NCBI RefSeq assembly: GCF_008807375.1
Contig: NZ_CP043311.1
Location: forward strand, 2,460,001-2,524,000
From: Pseudomonas lalkuanensis
Lineage (GTDB): Bacteria > Pseudomonadota > Gammaproteobacteria > Pseudomonadales > Pseudomonadaceae
Reading direction: 5' to 3'
Length of the DNA stretch: 64,000 nucleotides
The notes beneath the pieces were generated by a model. The model worked only from the letters and a program-made list of their open reading frames with translations, did no database searches and was not told where the DNA came from. The position numbers and the translations under genes were made by a program. How positions within the stretch are numbered: position 1 is the stretch's first letter; every line of letters begins with the position of its first letter. Positions 1 through 8,142 of the stretch are shown piece by piece.

Positions 1-503
1 GCTATCGCAAGACCCATCTCTGGGTGGGCGAACCGGAGCTGGTGCTGCCGGGCGATCGTTTCGCCACCGTGGAATGGCGCGGCGTGCGCGTGGGCCTGCT
101 GATCTGCTACGACACCGAGTTCCCGGAAACCTCGCGGGCCGTGGCTGCGCTCGGCGCCCAGATCATCCTGATCACCGACGGCAACATGGAGCCCTACGGC
201 CATGTGCACCGCACTTCGGTCAGTGCCCGCGCCCAGGAGAACCAGGTGTTCGCCGTGGTGGTGAACCGGGTCGGGGAGGGCGATGACGACACCATCTTCG
301 CCGGCGGCAGCGCAGTGGTGGACCCCTTCGGTCGGCTGCTGCTGGAGGCCGGTCGCCAGGAGTGCCGCCACGCGATCGAACTGGACATGGCGCAGCTCAC
401 CGAAGCGCGTGCGCTCTACGACTACCAGGCCGAGCAGCGCTTCCGACTGCCGGGCGAACGCGTCGAACACCCCGATGGCCGCCGCGAGCTGCTGATTCCC
501 TGA
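1..503 (+). CDS. Carbon-nitrogen hydrolase (nitrilase family), C-terminal part
   Basis: The gene runs in from outside the window; the open frame begins at base 3. Nitrilase-superfamily enzymes hydrolyse non-peptide C-N bonds with a Glu-Lys-Cys triad. Two triad segments are visible: YRKTHLW at the very start (catalytic Lys) and GLLICYDTEFPE (nucleophile Cys, about 35 residues in). The Glu segment lies upstream of the window. The NRVG...FAGGSAVVDPFG stretch is also typical of the fold. It is probably a soluble cytoplasmic amidase. The next gene encodes a PotF-like binding protein, so the substrate might be a polyamine or amide compound, but this is only inference. The motif spacing does not look like AguB. 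The family call is firm; the substrate is unknown. Confidence 0.85.
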   Translation, partial: YRKTHLWVGEPELVLPGDRFATVEWRGVRVGLLICYDTEFPETSRAVAALGAQIILITDGNMEPYGHVHRTSVSARAQENQVFAVVVNRVGEGDDDTIFAGGSAVVDPFGRLLLEAGRQECRHAIELDMAQLTEARALYDYQAEQRFRLPGERVEHPDGRRELLIP

Positions 504-523
504 GCGGGACCGATTCGCCATCC

Positions 524-531
524 AACAACAA
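524..531 (+). promoter_or_regulatory. Candidate Crc/Hfq (AANAANAA) site upstream of the potF-like gene
   Basis: A perfect AACAACAA lies in the 85-base gap between the amidohydrolase stop and the potF-like start. It is 57 bases from the ATG, farther than the usual position next to the ribosome site. An imperfect hairpin (about 545-570) lies between it and the AGGAG ribosome site. Hfq and Crc bind such A-rich motifs in Pseudomonas mRNAs. Role inferred. Confidence 0.3.
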
Positions 532-588
532 GAAGCCTGAAGGTGCTGGTCGCCGCCCCGATGTCGGCGGCCAGCCAGGAGCGAACAC

Positions 589-1686
589 ATGCAATCGAAG
601 TCAGTGAAACTCGGCCTGGCCCTGCTGCTGGGGATGATGGGCGGTGTGGCCACGGCGGAAACCTCCAGCGTGCGCCTCTACAACTGGTACGACTTCATCG
701 AGCCGGAAACGCCCAGGACCTTCGAGAAGGAATCCGGCGTTTCCATGGTGCTGGACACCTTCGACAGCATCGACGTGATGCAGAGCAAGCTCATGGTCGG
801 GCGTACCGGCTACGACGTGGTGGTGGTCAGCGGTGACGCGCTGCCCAACCTGATCAAGGCAGGCGTGCTGGCGGAGCTGGACCGCAGCCAGCTCCCCAAC
901 TGGCACCACCTGGCCCCGGAAATCCTCGCCAAGGTGCACAGCAACGATCCCGACAACCGCTATGCGGTGCCCTACATGTGGGGCACCACGGGCATCGGCT
1001 ACGACGTCGACAAGGTCACCCAGCTGCTGGGACCGGATGCCCCGGTGAACTCCTGGGACCTGATCTTCAAGGAAGAGAACATCGCCAGGCTCAGCCAGTG
1101 CGGCGTGGCCATGCTCGACTCCCCCAGCGAGATCATTCCCATCGCGCTGTATTACCTGGGCCTGCCGCCCAACAGCAGGGACCCGGCGGACTACCGCAAG
1201 GCCGAAGAACTGCTGCTGAAGATCCGCCCCCACGTGCGCTACTTCGACTCCTCCAGGTTCATCACTGACCTGGCCAACGGCAACATCTGCGCCGTGGTCG
1301 GTTGGGCCGGCGGCGTGTACGACGCCCAGGTCAACTCCGAGCGCGCCAACAATGGCCGCCACATTGCCTATCAGATTCCCCGCGAGGGCGCGCCGGTGTG
1401 GGTGGAAAGCTTCGTCCTGCTCAAGGACGCCCCGCACCCGAAAGCGGCCATGGACTTCATCGACTACATGCTGCGCCCGGAAGTGGTCGCCCGTAGCTCC
1501 AACTACCTCGGGTACCCCAACGCCAACAAGGACGCCACTGCCCATGTCGAGGAGAAGCTGCGCAGCAACCCCGGTGCCTACCCATCGAAGGAAACCATGG
1601 CGACCCTGTTCCCCCTCGAGCCGCTGCCGCTGAAGCTGGAGCGGGTGAGGACGCGGGTATGGAGCAAAGTTCGCAGCGGGACCTGA
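589..1686 (+). CDS. Periplasmic polyamine-type ABC transporter substrate-binding protein (PotF/SpuD family)
   Basis: The 365-residue product starts with a Sec signal peptide (MQSKSVKLGLALLLGMMGG, cleavage near VATA-E, residues 1-24). It continues with the NWYDFIEPETPRTFEKESG motif typical of PotD/PotF-type spermidine/putrescine binding proteins, and later YMWGTTGIGYD and the ANG...VGWAGG segment that shapes the ligand pocket. Length matches the family. AGGAG (577-581 region) precedes the ATG. No permease or ATPase gene follows, so it may use components encoded elsewhere or upstream of the window. Ligand identity cannot be read from the sequence; other PotF-like proteins bind cadaverine, spermidine or amino-acid derivatives. 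A terminator follows directly. Confidence 0.85.
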   Translation: MQSKSVKLGLALLLGMMGGVATAETSSVRLYNWYDFIEPETPRTFEKESGVSMVLDTFDSIDVMQSKLMVGRTGYDVVVVSGDALPNLIKAGVLAELDRSQLPNWHHLAPEILAKVHSNDPDNRYAVPYMWGTTGIGYDVDKVTQLLGPDAPVNSWDLIFKEENIARLSQCGVAMLDSPSEIIPIALYYLGLPPNSRDPADYRKAEELLLKIRPHVRYFDSSRFITDLANGNICAVVGWAGGVYDAQVNSERANNGRHIAYQIPREGAPVWVESFVLLKDAPHPKAAMDFIDYMLRPEVVARSSNYLGYPNANKDATAHVEEKLRSNPGAYPSKETMATLFPLEPLPLKLERVRTRVWSKVRSGT

Positions 1687-1705
1687 GGCGGGACCGCGTC
1701 ATGAA

Positions 1706-1740
1706 GAAGCCCGCCCTGGCTGGAAGCCGGGGCGGGCTTC
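1706..1740. terminator. Convergent transcription terminator hairpin
   Basis: The stem GAAGCCCGCC (1706-1715) pairs with GGCGGGCTTC (1731-1740). It lies between the stop codons of the potF-like gene (+) and the DUF4256 gene (-). No clear T-run follows, so it may act on both strands with moderate strength. Confidence 0.65.
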
Positions 1741-1756
1741 GCTCGCAGCTGTAACG

Positions 1757-2302
1757 CTAGACCCTCAGCGCGCCGCGGAATCCGCGCGCGGCATAGTAGG
1801 ACTGCGCGCCGTTGTGATAGAGGAAAACGCAGTCGTAGCGACGGTCGCAAAAGAGCGCGCCGCCGAGTTTCCTGATGGCGGGAGGCGTTTGCACCCAGCT
1901 GGAGGTCTTGGTGTCGAAGGTCCCGAGTTCCTGCAGCGCGCGGTACTGCTGCTCGGTGAGGATCTCGACGCCCATGGCCGCGGCCAGTTCCGTGGCGCAG
2001 CCAGTGGGTTTGTTTTCCTTTCTCGAATCCAGACTCTCCCGGTCGAAGCACAGGCTCCTGCGGCCGACAGGGCTTTCGGCTGAGCAGTCGACAAAGATGA
2101 ACTCGCCGCTTTCCCGGTCATGAAGCACCACATCCGGTTCGCCGCCGGTGCTCTCCATCTCGGCCAGGGAACGCAGCTTCTCCGGCGAGGATTCCAGCCT
2201 TGCCTGCACCTTCGACCAATCGACGTCCTTGTGCCGCCCCATGTTCGTTTCGAAACGGGACTTCAATGTGCCCAGCAATGCCTCGCGTTGCTTTGCGTCC
2301 AC
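1757..2302 (-). CDS. DUF4256 domain-containing protein
   Basis: The 181-residue cytoplasmic protein carries the full DUF4256 pattern: LKSRFETNMGRHKDVDW near the N-terminus, a central ESTGGEPDVVLHD, then SPVGRRSLCFDREAL-like and NKPTGCA blocks, and the C-terminal LGGALFCDRRYDCVFLYHNGAQSYYAARGFRG. The family has no established biochemical role. The start is a GTG with a well spaced AAGGGAG. It stands alone on the minus strand with 130 bases to the next minus-strand gene, and nothing in the context suggests a pathway. Confidence 0.8.
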   Translation of the reverse strand: MDAKQREALLGTLKSRFETNMGRHKDVDWSKVQARLESSPEKLRSLAEMESTGGEPDVVLHDRESGEFIFVDCSAESPVGRRSLCFDRESLDSRKENKPTGCATELAAAMGVEILTEQQYRALQELGTFDTKTSSWVQTPPAIRKLGGALFCDRRYDCVFLYHNGAQSYYAARGFRGALRV

Positions 2303-2432
2303 GCTGCAATCTCCCTTGGATTTTCTACCTTGATTCCGACTCGTCCGAGAGCGCTGCCCCGACGGCCTCCAACCTTAGTAGACGGCGCACGAGGCGCAAG
2401 GTTTTCTGTGTCGGCGCGAACGGCTGAATGCT

Positions 2433-2993
2433 TCATTCCGCCGCGAGAACCTTCAGGTCCGGCCACTTGGCGAGCCAGTTCTTCGAGCGCAGACGGTCGA
2501 GATAGATGTGATGTTTTTCGGTCTCGAATCTCGCGGTGGGCCGGACAACCAGGTTGAAGAGATCGTCCAGGCCAAAGGGCGCCGCGACTTCGAGTTCATC
2601 CTCTGCGTCAAGCCTTACCGCGACCGCGGTCGCCGTCTCCGGCCAGCGGGTCATGGCATCGGCGGCCGAGGTGTAGGGCAGGTCGGCGTTGCGCAGATGC
2701 ATGCGCGCCTGGTTTTTCACCGACCAATTGAGCGAATCGTCCCTGCTGCGCAGCGATGCTTCGATGGCGCCGTCCACCTCCACACCGGTTCGCTTGGCAT
2801 CGAACCAGATGACATCGATATCCGGTGGCAAGGGGGAGTTGGTGCGTTGGTGCAGGTGGTCCCACACGGCGCTGCGAACGAAGCCCGCAGCTACCCAGCA
2901 ATCCGGCAAATCAAGGTCCCTCGCCAGGCGAAGGATGCGCATGCGTGCGTCGTCGGAGGCGATGAGGGTCTTTAACTGGGCGAGCTGCTGCAT
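2433..2993 (-). CDS. Nucleotidyltransferase-like protein (COG3575/DUF925 family)
   Basis: The 186-residue protein resembles the nucleotidyltransferase_6 family: CWVAAGFVRSAVWDHLH near residues 32-48, then PPDIDVIWFDAKR carrying the Asp-x-Asp pair expected to bind metal, NWSVKNQARMH, and a C-terminal KNWLAKWPDL segment. The family is predicted to transfer nucleotides but the substrate is unknown. The ribosome site is weak. It may be transcribed ahead of the DUF4256 gene, although the gap is 130 bases. Confident on family, not on function. Confidence 0.8.
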   Translation of the reverse strand: MQQLAQLKTLIASDDARMRILRLARDLDLPDCWVAAGFVRSAVWDHLHQRTNSPLPPDIDVIWFDAKRTGVEVDGAIEASLRSRDDSLNWSVKNQARMHLRNADLPYTSAADAMTRWPETATAVAVRLDAEDELEVAAPFGLDDLFNLVVRPTARFETEKHHIYLDRLRSKNWLAKWPDLKVLAAE

Positions 2994-3073
2994 GGGGAAG
3001 GTTGTGGAGGCGCCGGGGCGGGACAGGTTATCAATCCCGTCTCTCTGGCGGGTAGGTTGGTGTTTGCACTGCC

Positions 3074-3113
3074 TGTGGGAGCGAATTCATTCGTGAATGG
3101 ATTCGCTCCCACA
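3074..3113. repeat. Pseudomonas REP element
   Basis: An imperfect palindrome with arms TGTGGGAGCGAAT and ATTCGCTCCCACA. It is the same family as the copies near 24.2, 43.07, 53.3, 54.2 and 56.7 kb. It lies between the divergently placed nucleotidyltransferase-like gene and the Gly-rich gene. Confidence 0.85.
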
Positions 3114-3533
3114 TCAAGACCCTCAGGCTGAGTACGACGCGGTGGCGGATTCCCTGGCGCGAACTCGACGGCATCAGCGACATGGCGAGTGGCTATTTTT
3201 CAGGTCCGCCGCCTACCGTTCGTCACCTGCATACCTGCATGTAAAACGCCGTTCGTGCTTCGAAACCCGCCGTGAAAAATCCCCGTCTGTTTCCCCGGTG
3301 AATCAATGTGGGAAATTTTCCCGCGAATTCGCTCTCCGTTAAAAAGGCCTGCGTTAAGCGGGCATCCCCGTTATTGCCCAACGCACCAAGAAAATCCTTG
3401 CAGCCATGCTGCCGCAAGGCCCCCGTCTGTCCAAAACACTGTGGCCAGCCATGCAAAGGGGCTTACTGGGAGCTCAAACAGAATGAGTTTCGTAGGGGAG
3501 GGGACCCAAGAGAACTGAGACGGAGGCCTGATT
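3114..3533. other. Non-coding stretch upstream of the Gly/His-rich gene
   Basis: 420 bases with lower GC than the surroundings and no convincing gene. Short frames on both strands lack ribosome sites and family resemblance. It should hold the promoter of the Gly/His-rich gene. I cannot place -35/-10 boxes with confidence. A GACGGAGG-type ribosome site sits 7-8 bases before the ATG at 3534. Confidence 0.5.
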
Positions 3534-4481
3534 ATGTCTTTCAAAAAATGCCTACTCGCGCTAGCGATTGGTGGCGTTCTCTCGGCATCCAGCGTGCTGG
3601 TACCTGATTACATTTCGATTTCATCCAATGCCCATGCCCAAGACGGAGGCGGTGGCAGTGGTGGTGGAGGCGGCGGCCACGGCGGTGGCGGCAGTGGTAG
3701 TGGTGGTGGAGGCGGTGGCCACGGCGGTGGCGGCGGCAGTGGTAGTGGTGGAGGCGGCCACGGTGGCGGCGGCAGCGGTAGTGGAGGTGGAGGCGGTGGC
3801 CACGGCGGTGGCGGCGGCCACGGTGGTGATGGCGGCGGCGGTGGCCATGGCGGTGGCCATGGTGGTGACGGCGATGGCGGCGGCCATGGTGGTCCCGGAC
3901 ATGGTGGTGATGGCGGCGGTCATGGTGGTCCCGGACATGGTGGTGATGGCGGCGGTCATGCCGGCAATGGCCATGGCGGTCCGGGACACGGTGACGCCGA
4001 CAACGGCGGCATGGCCGGTAACCAGGGACCGGGCCGGGGCCACGACAACGACAACGACCATGACGCCGACGATAACGACAACGACGCCAGGGACGCTGCC
4101 AGGAATGAGGCCGATGCAGCCAGAGACGCTGCAAGAGCTGAAGCGGATGCAGCCCGGGATGCTGCAAGAGCCGAAGCGGATGCGGCCCGAGATGCCGCCA
4201 GAGCGGCTGGCGTGCCGAAAGCTGAAGCGGATGCGGCCAGAGACGCTGCCAGGGCAGCTGCGGATGCGGCCAGAGACGCCGCAAGGGCTGAGGCCGATGC
4301 AGCCAGGGACGCTGCAAAGGCTGCGAATCCGGATAACGACGACGCCGCGGATGCAGCCAGGGAAGCTGCTGAAGACGCCGCCGATGCAGCTCGTGAGGCA
4401 GCCGAAAACGCCGCTGATGCAGCCCGGGAAGCAGCCGAGGACGCCCCTGGCGCCCCGGTGGTCGCAGGTCCGGCTCCATAA
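3534..4481 (+). CDS. Secreted Gly/His-rich protein with a hendecad-repeat Ala/Asp/Arg tail
   Basis: 315 residues in four parts: a signal peptide (about 1-36, ending NAHA-Q); a Gly-dominated region (37 to about 155) with regularly spaced His and Ser and two copies of GGHGGPGHGGDG; an acidic Asn/Asp/His linker (about 156-183); and an alanine-rich tail from 184. The tail holds six 11-residue units of the type AEADAARDAAR and three of the type DAADAAREAAE, ending in a Pro/Ala-rich tip. An 11-residue period suits a straight or right-handed coiled coil. The spaced His and Asp could bind metal (inference). The frame is supported by the signal peptide, a good ribosome site and a terminator right after. 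Two other frames stay open across it because of the repeats. No family recognised. Confidence 0.75.
   Translation: MSFKKCLLALAIGGVLSASSVLVPDYISISSNAHAQDGGGGSGGGGGGHGGGGSGSGGGGGGHGGGGGSGSGGGGHGGGGSGSGGGGGGHGGGGGHGGDGGGGGHGGGHGGDGDGGGHGGPGHGGDGGGHGGPGHGGDGGGHAGNGHGGPGHGDADNGGMAGNQGPGRGHDNDNDHDADDNDNDARDAARNEADAARDAARAEADAARDAARAEADAARDAARAAGVPKAEADAARDAARAAADAARDAARAEADAARDAAKAANPDNDDAADAAREAAEDAADAAREAAENAADAAREAAEDAPGAPVVAGPAP
4104..4439 (+). repeat. Tandem 33-bp-period repeats encoding hendecads
   Basis: In-frame 33-base repeats within the Gly/His-rich gene. Six units encoding xEADAARDAAR lie at 4104-4319, in two runs of three separated by AAGVPK. Three units encoding xAADAAREAAE lie at 4341-4439. 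Units differ at silent positions, so the repeats are not freshly duplicated, and protein-level constraint is likely. Confidence 0.8.
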
Positions 4482-4510
4482 CGGGTCAGTAGTGTGAAGA
4501 GTCGTGTCTC

Positions 4511-4554
4511 TCGGAGTTCCCGGTTGGTGATTAGCCGACCGGGGCTCCGATTTT
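4511..4554 (+). terminator. Rho-independent terminator of the Gly/His-rich gene
   Basis: The outer stem TCGGAG (4511-4516)/CTCCGA (4545-4550) and inner stem CCCGGTTGG/CCGACCGGG (one G-T pair) are followed by TTTTCTTG. It is close behind the stop at 4481. Confidence 0.85.
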
Positions 4555-4579
4555 CTTGATGCCTGCAGCCAGTTCGCCG

Positions 4580-6289
4580 TCAGCCGCGCGGTAGCGGCGG
4601 GGTGCGCGGGGGGATCATGCGCTTCGAGCCGGTCGACTCATAGGCCGAGGCGAAACGCAGCAGGGCCGAGTCGTCGTAGGCGCGACCGGCGAAGGTCAGG
4701 CCGATCGGCATGCCGATGTCCGCCATCACGCCCATCGGCACGGTGACCGTGGGGACGCCCAGGTGGCGGATGGCGAGGTTGCCGTTGGCGACCCAGATGC
4801 CGTTGCTCCAGGCGATGTCCGCCGACTCCGGATTGATGTCCGCATCCGCCGGGGCGACGTCGGCCACGGTGGGGAACAGCACGGCGTCGAGGCCGAGCTT
4901 GTCCATCCAGTCTTCCAGGTCGAGCTTGCGCGTCTTTTCCAGGCCGCGCAGGCCTTCCGGCAGCGTCTCGATCTGGTCCCAGGTCTTCAGGCCGCGCTTG
5001 GCCATGTTGACGTACTCGTCCATGCCAGCGACGAGGTCGCCCTCGCGGTTCGGCAGGGTGCCGGGGTCGTGGGGGAAGATCTGCGGGCCGTCGACATCGG
5101 CCAGCTTGTTCAGCTTGGGATCGCCGTTGGCTCGCAGGAAATCGTCGAAGCCCCAGCCCGACAGCTCCCACAGTTCGTCGTGGAGGAATTCCTTGGAGAC
5201 GATGCCGCGGTTGAACACGGTCGGCGCACCGGGACGGTCGCCCTCGCAGTTGGAAACCAGCGGGAAGTCGGTTTCGATGACCTCGGCGCCGGCCGCTTCC
5301 AGGGCCTCGCGGGCTGCTTCCCAGAGCGCGATCACCGAGGCGCGGGTGTTGATGCGCTGGCCGGTTGGGCCGCCGATGCCGGGGTTCTCGCTGGTGCCGG
5401 CTTCTTCATCCTTGTTGATGAACATGCGCGGCACACCGAAGCGCTTGCCCTTCAGGGCATCGGCCTTGGCGGCCAGGTCCAGGTAGGAGGCCGGGCGCAC
5501 CGAGGCGACGCTGGGGATCGGCACCCAGGGTTGCAGGCGCCACAAGTCGCCGCGCTTGTCCTCGTCCTCGGCCACTATCACGTCCAGGATTTCCAGCAGG
5601 TCGGCCATGGTGCGGGCATAGGGCACCACGACGTCCATGGTCGGGGTCAGCGGCCAGTTGCCGCGCACCGAGATCACGCCGCGCGACGGGGTGTAGGCGC
5701 ACAGGCCGTTGTTCGAGGCCGGGCCACGACCGCTGGACCAGGTTTCCTCCGCCAGGCCGAAGGCCGAGAAGCTGGCGGCGGTCGCCGTGCCCGCGCCGTT
5801 GGACGAGCCGGAGGCGAAGGGGGCAGTGAGGTAGTTGGCGTTGTAGGGGCTTTCCGCGCGGCCGTACACGCCGCGCTGCATGCCGCCGTTGGCCATGGGC
5901 GGCATGTTGGTCTTGCCCAGGCACACGGCGCCGGCGGCGCGCAGGCGTTCGATGGTGAAGGCGTCGCGGTAGGCGACCAGGTCCTTGAAGGCGGGGCTGC
6001 CGGAGGCGGCGGTGAGGCCTTTCACCAGGTAGCTGTCCTTGGCGGTATAGGGGATGCCATCCAGCGGGCCGAGGGTTTCGCCGCGGGCGCGGCGGGCGTC
6101 GGAAGCTTCGGCTTCCTTGAGCGCGTCGGGGTTGCGCACGACCACTGCGTTGAGCCGGGTAGCGGTGTCGGGGCCGTCGTAGGCATCGATACGTGCGAGG
6201 TAGGCCTTGACCAGTTCGACCGACGTGGTGCGGCCGGACTCCAGTGCATCGCGCAGTTCGGCGATGGAAACCTCGGTTACTTCGATCAT
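4580..6289 (-). CDS. Amidase signature family enzyme
   Basis: The 569-residue amidase-signature hydrolase would split carboxamides with a Ser-cisSer-Lys triad. The catalytic Lys is in GIPYTAKDSYLVKG (about residue 85), followed by AGAVCLGKTNMPPMA. The region PFASGSSNGAGTATAASFSAFGLAEETWSSGRGPASNNGLC contains the Gly/Ser-rich signature but is somewhat divergent from the usual GGSSGG core. The protein is longer than GatA-like members (about 480) and lacks a signal peptide. The C-terminal NLAIRHLGVPTVTVP...GLTFAGRAYDDSALLRFA block is standard. It stands alone; the substrate is unknown. Confidence 0.85.
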   Translation of the reverse strand: MIEVTEVSIAELRDALESGRTTSVELVKAYLARIDAYDGPDTATRLNAVVVRNPDALKEAEASDARRARGETLGPLDGIPYTAKDSYLVKGLTAASGSPAFKDLVAYRDAFTIERLRAAGAVCLGKTNMPPMANGGMQRGVYGRAESPYNANYLTAPFASGSSNGAGTATAASFSAFGLAEETWSSGRGPASNNGLCAYTPSRGVISVRGNWPLTPTMDVVVPYARTMADLLEILDVIVAEDEDKRGDLWRLQPWVPIPSVASVRPASYLDLAAKADALKGKRFGVPRMFINKDEEAGTSENPGIGGPTGQRINTRASVIALWEAAREALEAAGAEVIETDFPLVSNCEGDRPGAPTVFNRGIVSKEFLHDELWELSGWGFDDFLRANGDPKLNKLADVDGPQIFPHDPGTLPNREGDLVAGMDEYVNMAKRGLKTWDQIETLPEGLRGLEKTRKLDLEDWMDKLGLDAVLFPTVADVAPADADINPESADIAWSNGIWVANGNLAIRHLGVPTVTVPMGVMADIGMPIGLTFAGRAYDDSALLRFASAYESTGSKRMIPPRTPPLPRG

Positions 6290-6961
6290 GCTGTCACCGC
6301 CGGCTGTTGTTGGGTGATACCGCGACTGTCTGCATCACGCTGCACCTTGGACTCAAGGAAATCACTCATCTTCGAATCGGCTCTCATATCGGTCCTCGTT
6401 TCCCTGCGTCGTGCGGCAGGGTCTGTACGTCACGACCTGGGCTGGCCAGGTTCTCAGGCGGCCAATTTTTGCACCAAGCTGGTGCCCGGGGGAATCGCTA
6501 CAGTGGTTGTCCCGGCTGTCAGCTGCATCCCTGGAGGCTTGCCGTCCTGGTTCGGGATCGGCGTTCGCAGTGTGACTACTGTAGGCTGTGCGGCCAGTTT
6601 CAGTGGATGAACAGGTCAGACAGATGACGGACAGAACCTATCGCAGGGCCATTCCCGGCGACGCGGCCCGGGGCATCGAGATACGCGGCCGCACGCGGGA
6701 GAACGCATTCTGCGCAGAAGCACTGCGGGCGCTCGGTATCACGGCCGAGTCCTGGGGCGCTGGCATCGAAGACGGCAGCTGTCCGGATTCGGGCGGCGCC
6801 TATCGCTCACCTGACGTCGAACCGGTGCGCATGGCGCACCCTGCGAAAGGGCGCGAAGCTTGCTCCAGGCCCCTCGCCCACAAGCGAATCGATGTTCCAG
6901 GAGCGTGGATGATTATTTCCGCCGGGATTGCCATTCCCGGCCCTGCAATGGAGGAATGCCA
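6290..6961. other. Gap of 672 bases without a firm gene
   Basis: Between the divergent amidase and thioredoxin-like genes. A plus-strand frame from about 6588 to 6992 could encode up to 134 residues, but it overlaps the true start of the next gene, lacks a clear ribosome site and matches no family I know. It may be a decayed or spurious frame. The stretch should contain the promoters of both flanking genes. No palindrome stood out. Confidence 0.4.
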
Positions 6962-7486
6962 ATGGCTTCTTACGAAGCACTCTTCGCCATAGGCGAGGGC
7001 TTCGACGCCTTCGTCAGCCACGGCCTGCCGGCGGAAATCGCCGCGGTGAAGTCCGTGCAGCGCCAATTGGCCGAACCGGGCGCGATCAGCGAAGCCACGC
7101 GGCAACGCGTGCAGGCGATCGAAGGTCGCTACCACCTGCTGGTGGCCGGCGAAATGTGGTGCCCGGACTGCCAGATCAACGTCACGATGCTCGACCACCT
7201 GCAGAGCACCCAGCCGCGTGTCCAGGTGGCGGTCATCACCAAGGGGCGTGCCGAGGACGACCTGCGTGAACGCCTGGAGCTGGAGCGGATCCCGATTCCG
7301 CTCGTACTGGTGCTGGATGCGGATTTCCAGCTGGTCGGTCGCTTCATCGAACGGCCGCAGGACGTGATTGCCGGTGGCGACGCGGTGAAGCCCGACTATC
7401 GGGCGGGTCGCTACCTGGAAAGCACGCTGCGCGATTTCCTGTCGATTTTCGAAGCGGCGGAAGGGCGGGTAGCCGAGGGCGTGTAA
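6962..7486 (+). CDS. Thioredoxin-fold protein with a CPDC motif
   Basis: The 174-residue cytoplasmic protein has a helical N-terminal half (residues 1-55), then the strand HLLVAGEMWCPDCQINVTMLDHL with a redox CPDC pair (Cys67, Cys70). The rest of a thioredoxin-like fold follows, including the cis-Pro strand IPIPLVLVLDADFQLVGRFIERP. It resembles the Thioredoxin_9 group. The ATG at 6962 has GGAGG seven bases away; the upstream in-frame ATG at 6956 is too close to that site. It is convergent with ohr, which suggests but does not prove a link to thiol/peroxide stress. Partner proteins are unknown. Confidence 0.8.
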   Translation: MASYEALFAIGEGFDAFVSHGLPAEIAAVKSVQRQLAEPGAISEATRQRVQAIEGRYHLLVAGEMWCPDCQINVTMLDHLQSTQPRVQVAVITKGRAEDDLRERLELERIPIPLVLVLDADFQLVGRFIERPQDVIAGGDAVKPDYRAGRYLESTLRDFLSIFEAAEGRVAEGV

Positions 7487-7533
7487 GGCCCCGGCGCTTT
7501 CATCGGGCGGGCTTGCGCCGCCCTCATCTCGGA

Positions 7534-7552
7534 CAGTGCCTCCCTGGCACTG
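7534..7552. terminator. Hairpin between convergent thioredoxin-like and ohr genes
   Basis: CAGTGCC (7534-7540) pairs with GGCACTG (7546-7552). A second hairpin, GGGCGG/CCGCCC, lies at 7505-7523. Both are in the convergent intergenic gap and could end transcription from either side. No strong T-run. Confidence 0.45.
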
Positions 7553-7618
7553 CATCTGCTTTTCGATCGTTCGGCAGAACCGGCCCGACCCTTGCGGTCG
7601 AACCGGCTTCCTGTTGCA

Positions 7619-8077
7619 TCAGCCCGCGGTCACTGTCGTGGCGATGTCGATGTTGCCGTGGGTGGCCTTCGAGTACGGGCAGACTTCATGGGCTTCCCGT
7701 GCAATGGCTTCGGCGACTTCCAGCTCTACACCCGGAACGCTGACGTGGAAGCGCGCCTGGAGGAAATAGGCGTTGCCGGTCATGCCCAGGTCCACCTCGA
7801 TTTCCACGGCCAGATCCTTCGGCAGCGCGACTTTCCGTTGCTGGGCCACCAGCCCGATGGCGCTGATGTAGCAGGCCGACCAGGCGCCGGCGAAGAGTTG
7901 CTCGGCGGTCGGGTGGGGCAGGGTGGCGTCGAACCGCAGGTCCTGGTTCCCACTCGCGCCATGGGGAGCGGAAAGCTGGATGTCGAGACGGCCGTGGTCG
8001 TTGCGCGAGGCGCCTTCGCGGTGGGTTACGGTGGTGTGGGTCTTGCCGGTGAACAGTACTTTTTCGATCTGGCTCAT
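7619..8077 (-). CDS. ohr: Organic hydroperoxide resistance protein Ohr/OsmC family
   Basis: The 152-residue protein reduces organic and fatty-acid hydroperoxides to alcohols with a Cys pair, usually recycled by lipoylated proteins. The peroxidatic Cys69 is in FAGAWSACYISA and the resolving Cys133 in AHEVCPYSKATHGNI, both at the Ohr positions; the catalytic-site Arg20-Glu21 pair (THREG) is also present. Length fits Ohr. Cytoplasmic homodimer by family knowledge. No ohrR gene is adjacent, which is unusual for this pair. The 370-base upstream gap holds an inverted repeat that could be its operator. Adaptive regulation by organic peroxide is expected from the family. Confidence 0.9.
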   Translation of the reverse strand: MSQIEKVLFTGKTHTTVTHREGASRNDHGRLDIQLSAPHGASGNQDLRFDATLPHPTAEQLFAGAWSACYISAIGLVAQQRKVALPKDLAVEIEVDLGMTGNAYFLQARFHVSVPGVELEVAEAIAREAHEVCPYSKATHGNIDIATTVTAG

Positions 8078-8142
8078 GGTGTGTTCCTCGTGGATTCGTT
8101 CGTTTGAAAAGGCAACAGAAGTGGTTGTTTACATTGTGTCGG

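Noticed and set aside
4104..4439. CRISPR-like array in the regular repeats of the Gly/His-rich gene
   Set aside because: Repeats are in frame, contiguous, 33 bases long and lack spacers; they encode a hendecad protein repeat.
3541..4479. Open frames of over 300 codons in two other frames of the Gly/His-rich gene
   Set aside because: They stay open because of the GGN/GCN repeats. Only the plus frame from 3534 has a signal peptide, a good ribosome site and a regular repeat pattern.
6588..6992. 134-codon hypothetical gene before the thioredoxin-like gene
   Set aside because: No ribosome site, no recognised family, and it overlaps the real start at 6962; kept only as a note in the gap entry.
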